Shown here in pieces: positions 50,682 through 60,001 of a stretch of 64,000 bases of DNA. Position numbers and translations under genes: made by a program. Position 1 is the first letter of the stretch; every line of letters begins with the position of its first letter. Origin of the DNA: Phycisphaerales bacterium (GTDB taxonomy: Bacteria > Planctomycetota > Phycisphaerae > Phycisphaerales > SM1A02); contig JAQWTL010000038.1 in the NCBI GenBank assembly GCA_029242715.1, positions 1 to 64,000 of the forward strand, written 5' to 3'. Below the pieces are notes generated by a model. It saw only the letters and a list, made by a program, of their open reading frames with translations, ran no database searches and was not told the origin of the DNA.

Positions 50682-52170
50682 CTTGATCTCCCGCCCAGTG
50701 CTGGGCGCGTTTGACACCTTGACTCCATCGACTCATCAATTCCTTGCGTTTTTCATCATCAATTGACGGGGTGAATCGCCTGTCCAGCGTCCAATGTTCC
50801 CCCATCGCTCCAGGCTCGTCGAGCAAACCTGCTGCAAGCCCTGCCATGGAAGCCGCTCCGAATGCCGTTGTCTCCAGCAGAGTTGGACGAAGTACGTCCA
50901 CGTCAAGGAGATCTGCCTGTATCTGCATGAGAAGGTTGCTTGCAGCAGCACCTCCATCTACACGAACCTCAGCCAGGGAAATCTCTGAATCATTTGTCAT
51001 TGCATGCAGCAGGTCCGTCACACTGCAAGCGATTCCTTCCAATCCCGCTCTGGCAACATGAGCCGCCGTTGTCCCACGGGTCATGCCCAGAATGGCACCC
51101 CTTGCCCAGGGATCCCAGTAAGGCGCACCGAGGCCAGCAAATGCCGGAACCAGGACAACTCCACCTGAGTCAGGCACACTGTCTGCCAACTCGTTGACCT
51201 CTGGTGCAGATTTGATGATGCCCAAGCCATCCCGCATCCATTGAATCGTGGCGCCCCCCATGAAAACACTGCCCTCCAATGCGTAGGTGCACTTTGAATC
51301 AGGAGTACTCCACGCAATGGTGGTGAGGAGCCCGCTCTGGCTTTCAACGGCCTGCTCACCCGTGTTCATCAAGAGAAAACATCCAGTTCCGAATGTACTT
51401 TTGGCCATGCCTGGCTGAATACATGCCTGGCCGAAGAGCGCTGATTGCTGATCACCAATCATTCCACGGATCGGCATCATTCCGCCGAACATCGTGGTCT
51501 CTCCGAGTTCACCACTGCAAGGAACGACTTCGGGGAGGATTGATGCTGGAATATCAAACAACCTGAGTAATTCGTCATCCCAGCATCTGGCATGAATGTC
51601 ATACAGGAGCGTACGGCAGGCATTGCTCTCATCAGTCGAGTGCACTATTCCGTCAGACAATTTCCATAGAAGCCAGCATTCGATGGTGCCAAAGGCGAGA
51701 TGCCCATCATTAGCGGCAGCTCGTGCGCCTTCAACATTATCCAGAAGCCATGAAAGCTTGCTGGCACAGAAATATGGATCCAGGAGCAAGCCGGTCTTGG
51801 CTCGAACCATCTCATCATTACCACCACCACGCCAGCGATCCATCAAATCCGCTGTTCGGCGATCCTGCCAGACAATCGCATTGTGAACAGGCTCGCCTGT
51901 CCGTCGATCCCAAAGCACCACCGTCTCTCGCTGGTTGGTAATTCCGATACCAGCAAGATCTGATGGCGAGAGACCGGTCTCAGCAAGAACCTGCTTTGCC
52001 ATATCGGCCTGGGTCGTGAAGATTTCAGTAGCATCATGCTCAACCCACCCTGGCTTTGGGTAGATCTGCTCGAATTCACGCTGAGCAGTAGCGATCCGTT
52101 CGCCACCATCCGTGAAGATGATTGCACGGCAGCTGGTCGTCCCCTCATCAAGAGCCAGAATTGCAGCCAT
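50665..52170 (-). CDS. glpK: Glycerol kinase
   Basis: 501 residues from ATG 52170 (GGGAGG 5 nt upstream). FGGY-family kinase: LALDEGTTSCRAIIF phosphate loop, GITNQRETVVLWDRRTGEP, GMIGDQQSALFGQ, STFGTGCFLLMNTG and a C-terminal VDGGAAASNLLMQ. Length is that of E. coli GlpK. Phosphorylates glycerol, with the product used by the coupled GlpD. Confidence 0.95.
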   Translation of the reverse strand: MAAILALDEGTTSCRAIIFTDGGERIATAQREFEQIYPKPGWVEHDATEIFTTQADMAKQVLAETGLSPSDLAGIGITNQRETVVLWDRRTGEPVHNAIVWQDRRTADLMDRWRGGGNDEMVRAKTGLLLDPYFCASKLSWLLDNVEGARAAANDGHLAFGTIECWLLWKLSDGIVHSTDESNACRTLLYDIHARCWDDELLRLFDIPASILPEVVPCSGELGETTMFGGMMPIRGMIGDQQSALFGQACIQPGMAKSTFGTGCFLLMNTGEQAVESQSGLLTTIAWSTPDSKCTYALEGSVFMGGATIQWMRDGLGIIKSAPEVNELADSVPDSGGVVLVPAFAGLGAPYWDPWARGAILGMTRGTTAAHVARAGLEGIACSVTDLLHAMTNDSEISLAEVRVDGGAAASNLLMQIQADLLDVDVLRPTLLETTAFGAASMAGLAAGLLDEPGAMGEHWTLDRRFTPSIDDEKRKELMSRWSQGVKRAQHWAGDQDDDGS

Positions 52171-52393
52171 GGATGCCTCCCTTCTGATGCATCTTGATAA
52201 GTCCACCGGAACCTGGCAACCGATCCTCGACAAGTTGTCCACAACTCCAGGACGAATCAATCAGAAATTTGTGTCTCATCATCAATGCCGCCAAGTCTGC
52301 TACGGCACGTTACCTACAGCAAGCAACTCCGACTGTTTGATACTGAAGGAAGACATCGAACCCAAACCCGCACCAGAACCGCCAAATCAACAA
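52171..52393. other. Intergenic region upstream of glpK
   Basis: 223 nt holding the glpK ribosome site and presumably its promoter on the minus strand. No gene or clear -35/-10 pair seen. Confidence 0.3.
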
Positions 52394-52399
52394 TAAAAT
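52394..52399 (+). promoter_or_regulatory. -10-like element of a candidate small RNA
   Basis: TAAAAT (5 of 6 to consensus), 12 nt before the first base pair of the structure described in the next entry. No good -35. Confidence 0.35.
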
Positions 52400-52405
52400 G
52401 CTCAT

Positions 52406-52534
52406 GCGTGCATCGGTCTATTGACCGATAACCAGATGGGGCTGGGGAGTTCCCAAACAGGCAAACTGCACGTAGAGACTTCCTTCTCTTCTCTTCCGTC
52501 ACCTCCGGTCGCTTTGCGGTCGGAGGTGATTTTT
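52406..52534 (+). ncRNA. Candidate structured small RNA with terminator
   Basis: A gene-free interval of ~130 nt contains: an outer stem 407-412/467-472 (CGTGCA/TGCACG, numbers +52000); inside it a 7-bp perfect hairpin 412-418/423-429 (which shares position 412 with the outer stem) and a smaller hairpin 442-447/452-460; then a pyrimidine-rich single strand and an intrinsic terminator (499-529 plus five T). A TAAAAT lies just upstream. It matches no RNA family I know. It may instead be a cis-acting leader of the peroxiredoxin gene, whose start is 223 nt further on. Confidence 0.4.
52499..52534 (+). terminator. Intrinsic terminator in the glpK-peroxiredoxin interval
   Basis: 9-bp stem TCACCTCCG/CGGAGGTGA (52499-52507 with 52521-52529), loop with an extra 3-bp helix, then TTTTT. 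No protein gene on the plus strand ends upstream, so it must end some other transcript. Confidence 0.75.
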
Positions 52535-52700
52535 CCAGATGTACAGCCACAACTGGATTGCCAGCAAGGGTTTAAGGCCCTTATGCCTGGTCCATACAAA
52601 CCGGGGCATGCCCATAGCTCGACCCTGTGAAAGGTCAACCCAATGCGGGATTGACCCGATCATTCTCAATACGGACTTCTCCATGGACCTGGAAGACCAA

Positions 52701-52729
52701 TTGATCGCAGCAGGTTCCTAAACTACCTG
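52701..52729 (+). promoter_or_regulatory. Possible promoter of the peroxiredoxin gene
   Basis: TTGATC (52701-52706), 17-nt spacer, TACCTG (52724-52729), 27 nt before the ATG. The -10 is weak. Confidence 0.35.
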
Positions 52730-52756
52730 TTCCAACCCCAATAGGAGGAGATAGAC

Positions 52757-53239
52757 ATGCCCCTGGATACTGGCCAAGCAGCACCTGATTTCGCCCTGTA
52801 CGACGGCGATGGCAACACCATCAAGCTTTCTGACATGGCGGGTAGCCCGGTCGTCGTCGCTTTTTTCCCTGCGGCCTTTACTGGCGTCTGCGAGAAAGAA
52901 CTATGTACCTTCCGGGATTCCATGAGTGCATTCGATGACATTGGTGCCAAGGTTGTCGCCGTCTCGGTGGATTCACGCTTTGCCAATGCCGCCTTTGCGG
53001 CCGCCAACAACCTGACCTTTCCGATCCTCTCGGATTACAACCGCGAAACCATAAAGTCCTGGGACTTGGTCTTCCCCGATCTGGCCGGAATGGCTGGATA
53101 CGACGTTGCCCGCCGCTCTGTCTATGTGATCGACGGTACTGGAAACGTTTCCTGGTGCTGGCTGAGTGACTCACCTGGTGATGAACCACCCTACGACGAA
53201 GTCCAGCAGGCGGTCACAGCCTTAGGACAGACCAACTGA
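52757..53239 (+). CDS. Peroxiredoxin (AhpC/TSA family)
   Basis: 160 residues with a strong ribosome site (AGGAGG). Thioredoxin fold with peroxidatic C45 in FPAAFTGVCEKELC; T42 and Arg in the later strand complete the active site. C50 is 5 residues on, similar to BCP-type atypical 2-Cys enzymes, so it could be the resolving Cys. Reduces hydrogen peroxide or organic peroxides. Followed by a strong hairpin at 53281. Confidence 0.9.
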   Translation: MPLDTGQAAPDFALYDGDGNTIKLSDMAGSPVVVAFFPAAFTGVCEKELCTFRDSMSAFDDIGAKVVAVSVDSRFANAAFAAANNLTFPILSDYNRETIKSWDLVFPDLAGMAGYDVARRSVYVIDGTGNVSWCWLSDSPGDEPPYDEVQQAVTALGQTN

Positions 53240-53280
53240 TTCTGCTCTCAAGCACCCCCACAATTACGAGATCAAATGAA

Positions 53281-53312
53281 ATCGCCCCGGCAACGATTGT
53301 TGCCGGGGCGAT
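53281..53312. terminator. Bidirectional hairpin between convergent genes
   Basis: A perfect 14-bp stem (53281-53294 with 53299-53312) and 4-nt loop lie between the peroxiredoxin stop and the convergent kinase stop. No U-tract on either side. The 138 nt from 53313 to the kinase end hold nothing I can identify. Confidence 0.65.
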
Positions 53313-53450
53313 CTATAGAGTCGGACAGATCAAGTCGATTACTTTGAAGGGGATCTGGTCAAGATTCCAGATCCAGACATTCGACACATTACGATCTGAA
53401 AGATCAATTCAACAAACAACTCCCCACCGGGATATATACAAAGAACTACT

Positions 53451-55838
53451 TCATTTGCCTGATAACGTGGACTGCTGCTGCCGAAGCATGTCCTTCATCG
53501 ATTTCAGAGTTTCCTGTAACCCCAAGTTGGCAGGATCCCCCTCCGCTATTGGCTGAATCTGAACAATGGCCATCCTGCATGACTCCAGGGCAAGCGGTGG
53601 CCCTCCCAGATCAGGCTCGAGCCGAATGCATTCCCCGAGATATCTGATGATGTCTTTCCTTGCATCTGCATCAGCAGGATTGTTCGCAAGTTGAAGGATG
53701 ATCAGGTCTCGACCAGACTGAATATCCATACGGCCCGCTTCCGCATCACCACTCATCCCATGGAAGTAAGCCGTGTAATACAGCGACCACGCAAGGTCTC
53801 TCTGGGCACGTCCATTTCCAGGCTGCGCTTCGGCCAATTCGGCAAGAAGATCGCGAGATTGCACGAAATATCCAATGACCTTCAGCCTGTCATCAATATT
53901 GATGTTGTCGTAGTCATCCTGATCCTCTTGGCTCTCAACAAGCGACTTGTTGAGGCCAAAGCCCAGGTTTCGATAGGACAAGGCAATATCTCTCTTGAAG
54001 CCTTCCGCCTCCGGTACCAGAGCCAGGTATTCCTCGAGAATGATGGTGCCGCGCTTGGTCATCTCCAACAGCAACTCCACATCCCCGAGCCGTGTTGCAC
54101 ATTGGCCAATAGCAATCGCTGCCTGGCTGCCCAATTGAACGATTTCCTCGGTTCGATCAGGATTCACAAGCCATGGCTCGGCTACCTCCAGAGCTTCGCG
54201 GTACTTCTTCATTGACTCTGCGTACGCACCCCCGATGTATCGCACGTCACCCAATCTCACCAGCGACAGGATGTGCAGACGAGCAACTTCGGCAGAATCA
54301 GGTTCACTTGCTTTCCACTCCAGTACATTCTCAAGCGCCTGCCTGTAATAGGACTCTGCTTCAAATGGAAGCCCGCGGTTCGTATAGCCCGCTCGTGAAC
54401 CACCAAGCACATCACCAATAAGTATTCTCGCCTGAATTCGTGCAGACTCGATGGGTTCGGCGATGACCTGGAGGACATCTGATTCACGCGAGGTCAACCA
54501 GAGGTTTTCGTAGTGACCGAGTAGATATCTGGCAATGGCTTCCCGAACTGACAAAGATGCATCCATCCGCTGCAACTGCATGTAGATTTCTGAACCGATG
54601 GCCGAGGCAATGGACATGCTTGCCTCGAACTGGCCCTGCAGACTGTCATTGGAATCCTGCAGAGCCGCATTGGTTTCCTCCAGTTTGTCTCGCTGAGTCG
54701 AAATCAAACCAAGCGCGATTGAGGTCCATATCAGCCCTGCGAAAAGCAGAATGGCAATGATCACCGTGGAAGCAGCCAGCGTTCGATTTCGCTTGACGAA
54801 CTTGTTCAATCGATAGAAAGCACTTGTTGGCCTTGCTTCAATTGGCTCATTATCAAGATAATGCTGGAGATCCCGCTTGAGCTCAATGGCGCTCTGGTAA
54901 CGACGCTCACGATCCTTCTCCAATGCCTTGAATACAATAGTTTCAACATCACCACGAAGTTGCTTGTTAACGGAAGAAATCTTCGATGGGTCTGTCTCAC
55001 AGACCATGCGGATAGCTTCATGTACCGGCGTATCCATGACGTCGTATGGCATTTGGCCAGTAAGAAGTTCATAAAGCACTACTCCGAGTGAATAGACATC
55101 ACTCCGGGCATCGATATCACTGGGATCAGCCTCACACTGCTCAGGACTCATATATTGCAACGTGCCGATCAACTGGCCGACATTCGTCTGCATCGTTGAT
55201 AGCGCCATGTCGCTTTCGGTTGTCCTCGCAACACCAAAGTCAATGATCTTGGATTGTCCACTGCCACTGACAAGAATGTTTCCCGGCTTGAGATCCCGGT
55301 GAACAATTCCCTTGAGGTGACCATGTTGAACAGCTTCACAGACGTGGGAAAACAGATCCATTCGAGCATTCGTGTCAAGCCTGTTGTCTTCAGCGTAATC
55401 GGTCAATGTCTTGGCGTTGGGGATGTATTCCATCACGAAGTATGGAACACCTCCAGCACCATCATCATGCGTACCCGCCTCATAGACCTGTGCGATTCCA
55501 GGATGCTGCAGTCGAGCGAGCAACTGGGATTCAAACTCAAATCTTCGCAATGCAGAACGCGAGGCTATACCTCGCTTCATCATCTTGATGGCGACCCTGC
55601 GTCGAGGATGCTCCTGGGCAGCTTCGTACACCGCCCCCATCCCTCCGGTACCGATCAATCCTACGACCCTGTAATTCCCGATCTTCCGAGGAACTCCAAG
55701 CAGACCCTCGGTCTCGGCATTTGTAGGCAGCGGCCCAGGATCAACCGTGGGTAGCATGGATGGGCTCTGAACGTCATCAGGTTCAGGAGAATTGATCTCC
55801 TGAGTCTCCTCTTCGCCCTTGTGATCCTTTTCCTGCAT
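53451..55838 (-). CDS. Membrane Ser/Thr protein kinase with C-terminal TPR-like region
   Basis: 795 residues from ATG 55838; ATG 55871 is in frame but adds an unlikely leader. An acidic N-terminal ~50 residues, then a Hanks-type kinase domain about 56-325: GTGGMG loop, K85, D182 (HRDLKPGN), DFG 200-202, GTLQYMSPEQ. A membrane helix at about 355-377, a coiled-coil stretch, then weakly conserved helical repeats (YRQALENVLEW; YREALEVAEPW). Closest in the window to the kinase at 27236-30241 (shared ATAVYE/GG-VPYF and QYMSPEQCEADP segments). Confidence 0.91.
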   Translation of the reverse strand: MQEKDHKGEEETQEINSPEPDDVQSPSMLPTVDPGPLPTNAETEGLLGVPRKIGNYRVVGLIGTGGMGAVYEAAQEHPRRRVAIKMMKRGIASRSALRRFEFESQLLARLQHPGIAQVYEAGTHDDGAGGVPYFVMEYIPNAKTLTDYAEDNRLDTNARMDLFSHVCEAVQHGHLKGIVHRDLKPGNILVSGSGQSKIIDFGVARTTESDMALSTMQTNVGQLIGTLQYMSPEQCEADPSDIDARSDVYSLGVVLYELLTGQMPYDVMDTPVHEAIRMVCETDPSKISSVNKQLRGDVETIVFKALEKDRERRYQSAIELKRDLQHYLDNEPIEARPTSAFYRLNKFVKRNRTLAASTVIIAILLFAGLIWTSIALGLISTQRDKLEETNAALQDSNDSLQGQFEASMSIASAIGSEIYMQLQRMDASLSVREAIARYLLGHYENLWLTSRESDVLQVIAEPIESARIQARILIGDVLGGSRAGYTNRGLPFEAESYYRQALENVLEWKASEPDSAEVARLHILSLVRLGDVRYIGGAYAESMKKYREALEVAEPWLVNPDRTEEIVQLGSQAAIAIGQCATRLGDVELLLEMTKRGTIILEEYLALVPEAEGFKRDIALSYRNLGFGLNKSLVESQEDQDDYDNINIDDRLKVIGYFVQSRDLLAELAEAQPGNGRAQRDLAWSLYYTAYFHGMSGDAEAGRMDIQSGRDLIILQLANNPADADARKDIIRYLGECIRLEPDLGGPPLALESCRMAIVQIQPIAEGDPANLGLQETLKSMKDMLRQQQSTLSGK

Positions 55839-56003
55839 CAAGAAGCCCCCATCACAGACTCTGGCCCGCATGTATGGCCATTATCGACCAGCAGCCACCC
55901 CTCTATCCATCCTAGAGGACCCCTGGGACTCACTAAACTGGCAATCCGGATATTCCTACTGGATGGACTCTGTACGGGGAATACACTCAAGCATGTATAG
56001 GTA

Positions 56004-59000
56004 ATGGCCTGTCCAGATCCGGGGGGGATCTTGAGGAACTGTGGCAAAATTTGGATAGCTGTCGCCTCACTGCTTGCAGGGATGCCTGCTGCCCTACAGG
56101 CCCAGGAAGAGAACCTGATCCAAGGGGCTTGCTGCCTCAATGGAGGCGTCTGCTACTGGCAATCAGACCTTGTCTGCCAGATCTGGGGAGGCACGTTCTA
56201 TCCAAATATCCCATGTGCAAACATCGAATGCGAGACTAATTGCGACGGTGCCTGTTCCCCAGGTGAGATCTATGACTGCCTTGGACACTGCGCCCCGGTG
56301 ACTTGGGTTGGTGACAACACTTGTGATAATGGCGACTACCAATGGGACACGAACTCGATCTATCTGAATTGTGAAGAACATGCATGGGATGGAGGCGATT
56401 GCCAGCCTCCTGACCCACTTCCTGTTGGACTTGGCGCATGTCGGATGCAATCGGTCACTGATTGCGATGACCCCTGCATATGTGATGTCATGAGCTTGGA
56501 AGATTGCATTGCCATGGGCGATGGAACGTTCCTGGGCTGGGGCACTACCTGCATGGATGCTGTCTGTGATTGCCCCCCTGGCTTCACAAGTGATTGCTCA
56601 GGCAACTGTTTTCCGATTCACATGCTCAGCAATGGCATCTGCCAGGATGGCGAATATTACTACAGTCCTGCTGAAGACTCTCCTTCATTCTGGCTTGATT
56701 TTTCCTGCCTCGAGTTGGCATGTGATGGCGGAGATTGCACGGGGAATTGCTCCGGTGCATGTTGCCTTGGCGATACCTGCTCCGATTCAATGAGCATGAT
56801 CGATTGTGCGGAGCAGGGTGGAGTTTTCCTTGGTCCCGCTTACACCTGTACGGGTGTCGACTGCACTGACTATCTTGTGCCTATATCTCTGTCACAGTCA
56901 CTTTCATCAGGGAACGACCTGCCAAATCGTTCACTTTCCTACAATGTCAGTACTGCTGGCGGAATAACAGCTTGTTCATTTAGACAGAACGAGTCGAATC
57001 AGGCTGCTTTCAATATCTACGAATCCATTAGCAATACCCCCACGATCACGATCATGCCGGGGGTCACTACCAACATCACACCACTCATTGATACCGATGG
57101 CAACCGTATCGTCTTGAGTCTCAACGACCAGGTGTTGATCTACCAGGATGATGGCCAGGAATGGGTTCAGGAAGCGATACTCAATACGAGCTTCGCTGAT
57201 ATTGAGCATCTGCTCATCGAGGGCACCAATCTCTTTGTGACATCAGGATCTGATGCTGAAATCTATCAACTCAACGGGAACCAGTGGCAATATCTCAGAA
57301 CACTGACTGGAATTTCTGGCAACATCAAATCCATTGATGCCACTGGAAACTCTTTCGCAATGGTGTCCGCATGGTTTATTCAGGTCTATGAATATCCCTA
57401 TCAACCAGAAGATTACATCCGAGTGGATCTCTACGGAACATCCGGCGATGTCGACTTTGCCATGGATGACAACCTTATGGTTGTCTCTGAAGGACCGGGA
57501 TACTTCTACGGCTGGTGGGATGCCGATCTTCCTGGCCAGGTATATATCTACTCTCGATCAAGTCCAGGCTTGCCGTACCACCTGAACAGCACACTTGTTG
57601 CCCTTGATGCAAAGCCGGATGACCAATTTGGAAGTTCCGTTGCTATCGAAAACGGGGTTGCGCTTGTCACGGCACCAGGACATGATGGCCAGGCACCTAA
57701 TGCCGGCGCAGTCTTCATCTACAGACAGATTGATGGTGAATGGAAACAGGCTGGCAAGATTTATCCGACAACTGCATTTGGCGAAATGGGATTTGGACAG
57801 ACCGCCTCCATTGACGACTCTCTAGTCAGCGTGGGATGGGCTCGGCGAAACGATTCCGGCACCCCTATTCTGTCTGGCGCAGAAACCATAATGCTTGAAG
57901 AGCACGAGTGGATCAATGTTGACGGAGGCTCTATTGGATCAGTCAGCAACTGGAGCCCTGATGCACCAGATGGAGACAGCCCCGCAGCCATCTCCATACC
58001 CATGCGAATTCCCATCAGCGTCGCTGGTTCATTCCCCTTTGACGATTTGATCGTCGGACCTTCACGCCCTGATTTTGATCTTCAATTCCAGGATGCAACT
58101 CTTGGTTCAGATGGGTCAGGAAGCATTGTGATTGCAGGCTCACAGAACTTCACTGGAGGCCTTCAGGTCAGTAACGGTACCCTCACACTGGATGGTTCGA
58201 TGCTCGTCGGCTCCGCCCCCTACAACCCCGGCGGGCTCTCGATTGCAGAGGCTGGCCTGGTTCATGTGGAAGGCGACTACACGCAGGCGAAAATCGGCGA
58301 ACTGGCCGTCGTACTCGTGGATCGTCCCGAAGCCGCCCTCCGCGTGGATGGAAACATCACATTGCAAGGGACGTTATCTGCAACATGCCCTGCCTACAGC
58401 AGCGATCCGGAAGTTGGCAGCAGTTGGACCATCATTCGCTGCGATTCAGGCATTGACAGTGAGAATGATCGATTCCAGATTGCTGTGCTTCCAGGCGTCG
58501 GCAACAACAAGTACATCAAAGTGAATTACAGCCAGGGCCTTGGAGGCGGAGTCTCGATTTTCCTTACTGTCGAGTCCATTGATGGCCTGTTTGATGTCGA
58601 GGCTTCATCCAATCTGGCAATTGAAGGCATGGCCACGGACCTGGTTGTCGCCGACCTGGGATCGCCCGACGGACCTGCTGATGGATTTGACGATGTCGCT
58701 CTGACTATTGCAGGTGATCCCGGATCCATCTACATATTCATCAATGACGGAGCCGGTGGTATCGACAGCCAGGTGACTTTTACTGCCGGACACAATCCAA
58801 GCAGTATCGACTCGGGTGATTTCGACAACGATGGCACTGCCGACCTGGTGGTCACGAACGCCGAAGACGACAACGTCTTCATGTTGCTGAATAATGGCGG
58901 AAGCATCGATTCAATGAGCATTCAAGCTGCGGCCGCGACCGGTGATAATCCCATCGACGTCGCGGTTCTGGACATCGACACGGATGGAGATGTCGATGTA

Positions 59001-59924
59001 GCTGTTTCCTGTGCAGGCAATGGCCAGGTTCTGCCCGATGGAACCATCTATGGGCAGGTCGATTTCTTCGAATGCTTCCAGGGTGTCAGGTCTGCACTGA
59101 CCAAAGTCGGGGAAGTCCAGACAGGCGATCAGCCTGGTCCGATTGATCCAGGTGAACTTGGCAACAGCAAGGGTGGAACAAAGCTGGTCATTGCCCTGCG
59201 TACTGGCAACACCGCTGGCTCCATGGGTCAGACTGGTGATGACGGTTTTGACTGGGAACTCGAGGAAACCCATGTCGTCGGCATGGATCCAAACGTGCTG
59301 GAGACCGGTGATCTGAATAATGACGGCCTTGACGATGTTGCTGTCGGGAACTCTGACAGTGGATCAGTGTCGATCCTGCTGAGTGATGGCACGGGTTCAC
59401 TGGTACCGGAATCCACATTTGCTGTTGGCGAGAATCCTCAAAGCATGACATTGCTTGACTACGATGGGGACATGGATCTGGATCTGTGCGTCATTGCTGA
59501 AGTGGCGCCTGGCCAGAACGCGGTGTTCCTGTATCGGAATGACTCCACCCTCAATGATACCTGCGGCGTCACCTTCTCACTGGAGCAGATCCTTGAGGAA
59601 GGCAACGATCCGATACTTGTCGGTAACGGTTTGCTTGACAATGATGTTGCCGATGATCTTGTAGCAATTACCAACAACTCCCTCTTCCGAGGTAGTGGTG
59701 AAGACAACATGACGATGTCGATCATGAGCGCAGATATCGAGAGTGCAGGCCATTGCTACTTGCTTGGCGATGTCAATATGGACAACAATGTCACCATTGA
59801 CGATATTCTGCTGCTCCTGAGTGCATGGGGCCAGAACTACTTCGACCTCAACGGTGACTTGACTGTCAACGTCGATGATCTGCTGATCGTGATCAATAAC
59901 TGGGGCCCCTGTCCCCGGCGTTGA
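56004..59924 (+). CDS. Large secreted protein with LNR-like, beta-propeller, FG-GAP and dockerin-like regions
   Basis: 1306 residues. Signal peptide about 12-34 (IWIAVASLLAG...AQA). Residues ~40-290 are Cys-rich with two Lin12/Notch-repeat-like units ending in WDGGDC (~128-133) and CDGGDC (~239-244), plus repeated GACCL...C motifs. About 300-640 resembles an integrin-type propeller (DGNRIVLSLNDQVLIYQDDG; KPDDQFGSSVAIENG). About 890-1180 has FG-GAP/VCBS units with Asp-rich calcium loops (DFDNDGTADLVV, DIDTDGDVDVAV). Two dockerin-like EF-hand units end the protein (~1252-1306; IDDILLLLSAWG, VDDLLIVINNWGPC). A surface adhesin-like role is inferred. Confidence 0.85.
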   Translation: MACPDPGGILRNCGKIWIAVASLLAGMPAALQAQEENLIQGACCLNGGVCYWQSDLVCQIWGGTFYPNIPCANIECETNCDGACSPGEIYDCLGHCAPVTWVGDNTCDNGDYQWDTNSIYLNCEEHAWDGGDCQPPDPLPVGLGACRMQSVTDCDDPCICDVMSLEDCIAMGDGTFLGWGTTCMDAVCDCPPGFTSDCSGNCFPIHMLSNGICQDGEYYYSPAEDSPSFWLDFSCLELACDGGDCTGNCSGACCLGDTCSDSMSMIDCAEQGGVFLGPAYTCTGVDCTDYLVPISLSQSLSSGNDLPNRSLSYNVSTAGGITACSFRQNESNQAAFNIYESISNTPTITIMPGVTTNITPLIDTDGNRIVLSLNDQVLIYQDDGQEWVQEAILNTSFADIEHLLIEGTNLFVTSGSDAEIYQLNGNQWQYLRTLTGISGNIKSIDATGNSFAMVSAWFIQVYEYPYQPEDYIRVDLYGTSGDVDFAMDDNLMVVSEGPGYFYGWWDADLPGQVYIYSRSSPGLPYHLNSTLVALDAKPDDQFGSSVAIENGVALVTAPGHDGQAPNAGAVFIYRQIDGEWKQAGKIYPTTAFGEMGFGQTASIDDSLVSVGWARRNDSGTPILSGAETIMLEEHEWINVDGGSIGSVSNWSPDAPDGDSPAAISIPMRIPISVAGSFPFDDLIVGPSRPDFDLQFQDATLGSDGSGSIVIAGSQNFTGGLQVSNGTLTLDGSMLVGSAPYNPGGLSIAEAGLVHVEGDYTQAKIGELAVVLVDRPEAALRVDGNITLQGTLSATCPAYSSDPEVGSSWTIIRCDSGIDSENDRFQIAVLPGVGNNKYIKVNYSQGLGGGVSIFLTVESIDGLFDVEASSNLAIEGMATDLVVADLGSPDGPADGFDDVALTIAGDPGSIYIFINDGAGGIDSQVTFTAGHNPSSIDSGDFDNDGTADLVVTNAEDDNVFMLLNNGGSIDSMSIQAAAATGDNPIDVAVLDIDTDGDVDVAVSCAGNGQVLPDGTIYGQVDFFECFQGVRSALTKVGEVQTGDQPGPIDPGELGNSKGGTKLVIALRTGNTAGSMGQTGDDGFDWELEETHVVGMDPNVLETGDLNNDGLDDVAVGNSDSGSVSILLSDGTGSLVPESTFAVGENPQSMTLLDYDGDMDLDLCVIAEVAPGQNAVFLYRNDSTLNDTCGVTFSLEQILEEGNDPILVGNGLLDNDVADDLVAITNNSLFRGSGEDNMTMSIMSADIESAGHCYLLGDVNMDNNVTIDDILLLLSAWGQNYFDLNGDLTVNVDDLLIVINNWGPCPRR

Positions 59925-59989
59925 TCGCTGACTGGATCCCTGAAATCGCATGAACGCGCTTCGCCCCTGTACTCAATGCAGGACATTGC

Positions 59990-59995
59990 TATAAC
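59990..59995 (+). promoter_or_regulatory. -10-like element before the DUF2891 gene
   Basis: TGC-TATAAC (extended -10 form) ends 6 nt before ATG 60002. No Shine-Dalgarno sequence. Confidence 0.38.
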
Positions 59996-60001
59996 ACGCA
60001 C

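Noticed and set aside
52421-52630. 69-codon plus-strand frame through the candidate small RNA
   Set aside because: It runs through the intrinsic terminator, lacks a ribosome site and has no recognisable domain.
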